Shown one piece after another: positions 58,598-64,000 of a stretch of 64,000 nucleotides of DNA. Below the pieces are notes generated by a model. It did not search any database. It saw nothing but the letters and a program-made list of their open reading frames with translations, and was not told the origin of the DNA. The stretch is taken from positions 1,612,001 to 1,676,000 of the forward strand of contig CM060200.1 of the NCBI GenBank assembly GCA_030562195.1, written 5' to 3'. The translations under genes were made by a program, and so were the position numbers. This DNA is from Nipponacmea schrenckii. Taxonomy: Eukaryota; Mollusca; Gastropoda; Lottiidae. Positions within the stretch are counted from its first letter, which is position 1, and the number at the start of each line of letters is the position of its first letter.

Positions 58598-58775
58598 GAA
58601 GATATACAATATCGTGGATATACAATATCGTGGATATACAATATCGTGGATATACAACATCGTGGATATACAATATCGTGGATATACAATTTCGTGGATA
58701 TACAATATCGTGGATATACAATATAGTGGATATACAATATCGTGTATATACAATATTGTGTATATACAATATCTG
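58598..58775. repeat. 16-bp minisatellite, about 11 copies
   Basis: Nearly perfect CAATATCGTGGATATA units. The array is partly self-complementary through GATATAC and GTATATC segments. Three 16-bp units make 48 bp, giving 16-residue-periodic frames on both strands. Confidence 0.93.
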
Positions 58776-59679
58776 ATACAATTGAGAATATTAAAATAAA
58801 TAAATTAAATTAGGTAAAATCAATATGATATTATTGTACATGTAATTTTTATAATTATAGATAAACTACATCAAACACGACAGAACAACAGGCTGTCGTT
58901 CAATAAAGGTGAAAGTACACAAATTGCGTGGGAGAATATGTATTAGCCGAATGATGGACGAACGGCGCTGAATACGATTGACCTTACCTACAAGTTTAAC
59001 TGTGTAATGATTATTTGCTTTAAGCCACATTACATCAGTCAGTAAAAAGTAAAGACGTTGGACGTGCACATCGCTCTGATTAAGAATGGCCGTACCTACA
59101 AGTTGGCCTGTAAATGCATGTAATCGTTAAAATAAGACCGTTCACTTAAGAATGTGTACTACATTCAACAAGTGGTTTAATACGAAAAGTTCAGTATTAT
59201 GAATATAATTTCTACTAGTCGTGTTAACCAAGGGATACTTCCCTTTAAAATGGGCAAAGAATTGTAAGTCTCAAACTTGGTCAATAAAGGTATATATTCA
59301 TCAGTTTAACATGACATAATACTATAATCTCTATATAAGACATTATATCCATTTAACTAAGAAATTATTGAAAAACGCTTTTAAGCGCGTTTCAAAATTA
59401 CTTAAGTTTTATTGAAATATTGGATAGAAGAGGAATTGGATAGTATTGACTGAAGGTAGGTCCAATGATAAACAATTTTTTAAAAATTGCTAAGTGGTAG
59501 TATATCTTAAATTGTAAACGTAATAAATTATGTATAGACTTTTTATGTTACCAAAGTACACTACGGTTGAGTGACGACGAAGAATACCGTTAAGGTGTGC
59601 CACGTAATCGATTAAACACTCCACTATTACATTTTATGATGTCATTCCTTTGAATAAGTCGGTCAATCATTAAGGTGTC
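58776..59679. other. Gene-free stretch with a foldback-arm fragment at 59260-59325
   Basis: AACTTGGTCAATAAAGGTAT and ATATTCATCAG at 59275-59307 are a short piece of the foldback family at 61785-62110. Otherwise nothing is recognised. Confidence 0.5.
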
Positions 59680-59960
59680 TTACATTATCAGACCCGTTGT
59701 CGACTGCTATAACCCATATTAAGGCCATAGTGCCTACATAGATCTTACATTATCAGACCCGTTGTCGACTGCTATAACCCATATTAAGGCCATAGTGCCT
59801 ACATAGATCTTAAATTATCCCACCCATTGTCGATTATTATAACCCATAATAAGGCCAAAGTGCCTACATAGATCTTACATTATCCGACCAGTTATCGACT
59901 ACTATAACCCATATTAAGGCCATAGTGCCTACATAGATCTAAAATTATCCGACACGTTGT
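59680..59960. repeat. 65-bp tandem repeat, 4 copies plus a partial fifth
   Basis: Units begin TTACATTATCAGACCCGTTG and contain ATAACCCATATTAAGGCCAT. The first two units are identical by eye; later ones diverge (CCCACCCATTGTCG, CCGACCAGTTATCG). Confidence 0.93.
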
Positions 59961-59999
59961 CAATAATTACCACTGATCATAAAGCCTCTCGTTCTTAAA

Positions 60000-60155
60000 C
60001 GACTAGGTGTTTTTTCCATGCCAGTCCCTCCGAACTGCACACAGCCAGGGAGGAACGGGTTGAAAAATGCGAAAGGTCATCTCCATCTTTGCAGGGACTG
60101 AACCCTTGGTACCTTAGCAAGCAAGCACCTAACTCGCCAAGTACGGCTCTTCAAC
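60000..60155 (-). mobile_element. tRNA-derived SINE
   Basis: On the - strand GAGCCGTACTTGGCGAGTTA and GGTGCTTGCTTGCTAAGG form an A-box-like head and AGGGTTCAGTCCCTG a B box. They are followed by a body with CCTGGCTGTGTGCAGTTCGG. The head matches the - strand head at 40078. The A/B spacing and missing stem pairing exclude a functional tRNA. Confidence 0.7.
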
Positions 60156-61214
60156 CGGCATTTGCATTCAAGGGAATAGATTATAGATGAAAACGTTCAC
60201 ATCAGCCCAAACCCTGCCTTAATATTGTTTTCTTGCCTTTGAAAACCTGGCTTATATAAATAAGGTACCCTTTTATATCTTCACATACTACTATTCTTAA
60301 GATTGAACTTAAATTCTTTTTCAAAATTCTTCATCGCGAATTATATCCCTCCGTGTTACTCATTTTAGAAAAGCCATAAGAAATCTGATTGAATATAAGA
60401 CACAATAAAAGGTTGATCTATACAAAACCATTAAGCTTCTTAACTCGACAACGGTTCTCTCTAAAATGACGTTAGAAAATAGGTTTATAAAAAAGAGTAG
60501 GAGGTTAAAGCAGAATTTCGTATTATTTCATTTTAAAAAAATGTGGTTTTTTGAAATTAGATGTTTATTACGCAATTTCTAACTCAGACTATTTTAATAG
60601 ATCAATTTACATCCTTCTGAGTCTCAACAATGTTTATTTAAAGATTTTAAGAAGTATAAACGGCTACGTCACCCATTTTTCTTAAATAAATACATGTCAG
60701 CAATTGTACAAAAAAAATAAATTTATAAAAATTTAGGCAGGCCGTCATTACCTAGAGGGGAATCGATTACTGTGAGGGGGCAGAACAAATGACGTTCTCT
60801 GATTGAACAATATTTAAAAAGTCACCGTTATATTTGGGCCAAGTTGAGTTTTCTTATTTTAACTCACGAAAATGACTAAAACATTCCTCAAAACTTGAAC
60901 TAGACTAAGTTGATACAAAGTAAAAATGGAATATGATAAGAAAATTGTCTTTCGATCCTTAGTTTGCAAATTATTATTAAAAATTTCTTTATGTACTTCA
61001 GAGATATAAAAATAACCCAAAATAAGTTTCCAAATAATTTTTTTTTAAACTGAAAATTTCAAGCATAATTCAATCGATCTAATATTTCCTTGACAGCGAT
61101 TTTACCAGGTAAACTTCCCAGCTCGGATAAATAACTTAATTTAATAAAATTATACACAAGAAAGGAGACTAAGAGATTGACAAAAATTGAAAGAGATTTT
61201 TTTTCCAATGTATT
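60156..61214. other. Gene-free stretch
   Basis: AT-rich, no coding region or named element recognised. Confidence 0.45.
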
Positions 61215-61385
61215 GCCCCATGGGCTGAATGTTAGACAGGATCATGTCCTTGTGTATTGGGCCTAATTCTGACCCATGTAAAATATAGAGTCTATGTTTG
61301 TCTCTATGGGCTGAATGTAAGACAGGATCATGTCCTTGTGTATTGGGCCTAATTCTGACCAATGTAAAATAAAGAGTCTATGATT
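61215..61385. repeat. 86-bp tandem duplication
   Basis: Two near-identical copies of a unit starting TGGGCTGAATGTAAGACAGG and containing TTGTGTATTGGGCCTAATTC, starting at 61221 and 61307. A short ATT microsatellite follows. Overlapping - strand frames are repeat artefacts. Confidence 0.93.
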
Positions 61386-61784
61386 ATTATTATTATTGTT
61401 ACATATTACTATATTATTAGTAATACATTGTATAATCATGTACGTTGCATCCCTCAACACAGTGATCCGGATTATTTAAATATTTACCTATTAAATTCAA
61501 AATTCGGTGAATTGTTTAGTTAAATAAACAAAATAAAGGACATATTGCGTTTTAGACATAAAATGATGTAAACAGAACAATCCCACGAGTTAAATAATTG
61601 ATAATATTTCAACCACAAGACAAGCTGACGCACGTTAAATTTCTTTCAAATATTTTTCAAACCTGTTCCGCTTAATTGAACCAATCAGAAACCCTGATAT
61701 TGAACTATAGGTCTCAATTCCGTATTATCGACTCAAGTTAGATTCGCTATGAAGGAAGTCTTCAGCAATCGATTTTCACCAATT

Positions 61785-62110
61785 TAAAGGAATACTTTGT
61801 CATAGAATGAACATAAAATTTTGAGTTTTCAAGAATGGTCAATATGAGTATATATTTATCAGTGAACTTACCTGGTGTCATAAAGAAACAGAATCCTTTA
61901 AAATCTGGAAAACTCACAAAACTAAGTCATAACTGAAAAATCGAATGTATCTTTATGGATAATTACTTAGTTTTTTTGGATAGTTATTTATTTTTTTATG
62001 TCATTTATGGCAACACATATACCTCCTGATGAATTTAGCTCTTACTGGCCAAATTTCAAATATTTTTTCAAATTTCATGTTCATTCTACGACCTATTATC
62101 TCTTTAAGTA
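61785..62110. mobile_element. Foldback/MITE-like element, most complete copy
   Basis: The left arm (TAGAATGAACATAAAATTTT, GGTCAATATGAGTATATATT, TATCAG, ACTTACCTGGTGTCATAAA) is answered by an inverted right arm (TTTATGGCAACACATATACC, TGATGAATTTAGCTC, AAATTTCATGTTCATTCTAC, GACCTATTATCTCTTTAAG) around about 100 bp of AT-rich spacer. Arms of about 110 bp are roughly 75-80% complementary by eye. There is no coding capacity. Fragments lie at 1.3, 25.5-26.0 and 59.3 kb. Confidence 0.7.
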
Positions 62111-63957
62111 AGACAGCACGTGACATCCTAGGTTTTTGATTTTGCATATACTTAGCCCTAACATCCGTGTTATTACAAGTTAAACTTGCTTCAAGGAAGT
62201 CTTTTTCAATTGTTAGTTTCGGTTACCCTAACAAATTTGTCAAACTGTCCGTCAAAGTGAAAAATAACACTTGACATTTCAAAATATTATCCTCTTCCTG
62301 ATTATAGCCATCTAGATATCATATCACACCCGTATTGCCCCCTCCCCCTCAAATTTTGTTTTTACAACCGACCAATTTCATTATTTCAACATATCTCATT
62401 ACTCCCTCCCATAGCCGAAACCCTACCTTACCCTACTCACCCTAGCTCACCGAACGAGCAAGTTTGACTACGTGCCTGTCCCACATCGGTGTTCAACAGT
62501 TCACAATTTGTACTTATCATTGGTTTAAGAGTGTCCACATAGTAAATGATATGAATTTATTAATTTCTAATTTAAAATAAATCTTTTAGAATTGCCTATG
62601 CATCGACAAGTGTCCATGTACTGTTTATTTGTTTTTGAAAGGTGAACCGTATTATCGCTTTACATGATTCCGTTTGGATTTTTTTTTTTTTTTTTAATTA
62701 ATGAACTACAGTTGTGGTAAACAACATATTTGTATAGTTATATTCAGATGTGAAACGGGGCAATCTATCTATCACCAAGGTCGAATGGACATGTTTATAA
62801 TTACGTGATAATGGAATGATAATGAATAATTAATGTGCCGTATTACATTTCTTCTCACCTGAGAGTCGCAGTGACTCAGTGACTTTAACCTTGCTTGATA
62901 ACCTGAAGGAGTTGTACTTCAATTTCGGCATAGATCGAGATAAAACCCTCGGATTTTTCAACCCAGTTTACCCGAATCATTCATGTAACTTGCAAATATC
63001 TTGAGTGTCTGATAGATCCTACACACTTTTTTCATAAATTCACTATTTATGTTAGCAACAAAAGTTGTTTTCTGTTCGTTTAAAAATAACTTAGGTCGGT
63101 CAAGGCTATATAGATTGTATTATGTTTTACATTAAAATGCGCATTATATTTTCGCTCCACCTAATCCAAATTAACACAGCTTATAAACAGTATACCGATA
63201 ACCTGGTTTCAGCTTTTAGTAAAAAAATATAAATAAATACACAAATTATGTCTCCCTAAAACTCTACCGAAAAATTATAAAATGAAAAGGCTATATTTTA
63301 AATAGTCGTTCTGTGACGGGCGCTGATAAGCTGTACTGTACAAACAAACAAACAAAAGCGACGTCTCTTTAAGCTGCAAGAAAAGTGCCTAATGATATCA
63401 AGGTAATAGACGGAGTACGTAATAGCTTGACATTGATGATAGAAAATGATAGACTTAAGATGTAAACCATATTGTTATAATGCAATAACTGAGGGAATAT
63501 AATTATATATATATCTTCCTATAGTAAATATACTAATTATGTTATATGCGTTCTTGAAATTTATCTTTTTTGTAAGTCATAGTTCTAAATAAATTTAGTA
63601 AATAATATGAATTTGCTTAAAAAAAAACAATTGGAGAACAGAAGTTACTTAAAACGTGTTAAAATCCATAAGTAAGTTAAATCCATATGTCCTGGATACG
63701 CTCTGTTTTAAAGAATCTATATAAAGGCCATTATTAGTAATCCCATATTGTATAACCTTTAAAATTATTATTGATTGGTAGACCTTTCGTAACGAGTCAC
63801 CAACCTGTCGGCCCATATCTTACAATCAAATATCAACAAATGTTACCAAAAAGTCGACTCTTGCATAAATTGTCGAAACATTTTATGTTATAAAATTAGT
63901 GGTAAAGGTTAACCGAAGCTACGACAAGTTTCTAAGGTTTTTTTTTATCAAAGCGCG
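62111..63957. other. Gene-free stretch
   Basis: AT-rich. A T run lies at about 62678-62696 and a CAAA microsatellite at about 63342-63356. No coding region is recognised; it might contain regulatory sequence or upstream exons of the bZIP gene that I cannot see. Confidence 0.4.
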
Positions 63958-64000
63958 AAATGAAATGAAATGAATGAAGTTTTACGTCCTTCGCTTCTGA
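63958..64000 (-). mobile_element. SINE tail cut by the window edge
   Basis: AATGAAATGAAATGAATGAA followed by GTTTTACGTCCT and CTTCTG is the tail end of the family at 16278-16391; the rest lies outside the window. Confidence 0.7.

Overview
This is an AT-rich eukaryotic (metazoan) nuclear window. The evidence is spliced genes with GT/AG introns, a four-exon fatty-acid-binding-protein (FABP) gene family, two intronless rhodopsin-class GPCRs, a long bZIP transcription-factor exon, and abundant minisatellites, short interspersed elements (SINEs) and foldback elements. The repeat landscape and the GPCR style suggest a lophotrochozoan, most likely a marine mollusc. That placement is an inference and cannot be proven from the window.

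Layout. 0-3.6 kb: a 69-bp minisatellite, a fragment of a Penelope-like retroelement (GIY-YIG endonuclease end) and a 60-bp minisatellite. 3.6-18.7 kb: a cluster of three related FABP genes. Gene A is on the + strand; genes B and C are on the - strand. A faces B convergently, and B and C form a head-to-tail tandem duplication of about 5.9 kb. All three carry a 23-bp minisatellite in intron 3, and a 13-bp minisatellite lies in their 3' flanks. A also carries a large 48-bp array in intron 2. B is damaged in two blocks in a way that looks more like bad assembly consensus than ordinary decay. 18.7-23.4 kb: SINE fragments plus 15-bp and 32-bp arrays. 23.4-24.5 kb: an intronless gene for a 357-residue protein I do not recognise. 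26.6-35.9 kb: two divergently oriented, closely similar orphan class A GPCR genes, with minisatellites and a GC-rich Harbinger-like MITE between them.

36-51 kb: mostly gene-free, with SINEs, a tandem array of tRNA-A-box-like units, a cluster of perfect octamer motifs and a 1.1-kb poly(A)-joined tandem dimer. 51.6-53.4 kb: the last, very large exon of an NFIL3/E4BP4-type bZIP gene that encodes two separate bZIP domains. Just downstream of its stop are three perfect matches to the NFIL3/E4BP4 DNA-binding consensus. The 5' exon(s) of this gene are not identified. 54-64 kb: mostly minisatellites, a tRNA-derived SINE and a foldback element, with no supported coding gene.

The genes do not form one pathway. 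The FABPs are cytosolic lipid carriers, the GPCRs are membrane receptors of unknown ligand, and the bZIP protein is a nuclear regulator. The recurring theme is repeat turnover: several arrays here have an identifiable single-unit or decayed relative elsewhere in the window, so the ancestral state of the array can be seen. I found no prokaryote-type system, CRISPR array or viral gene.
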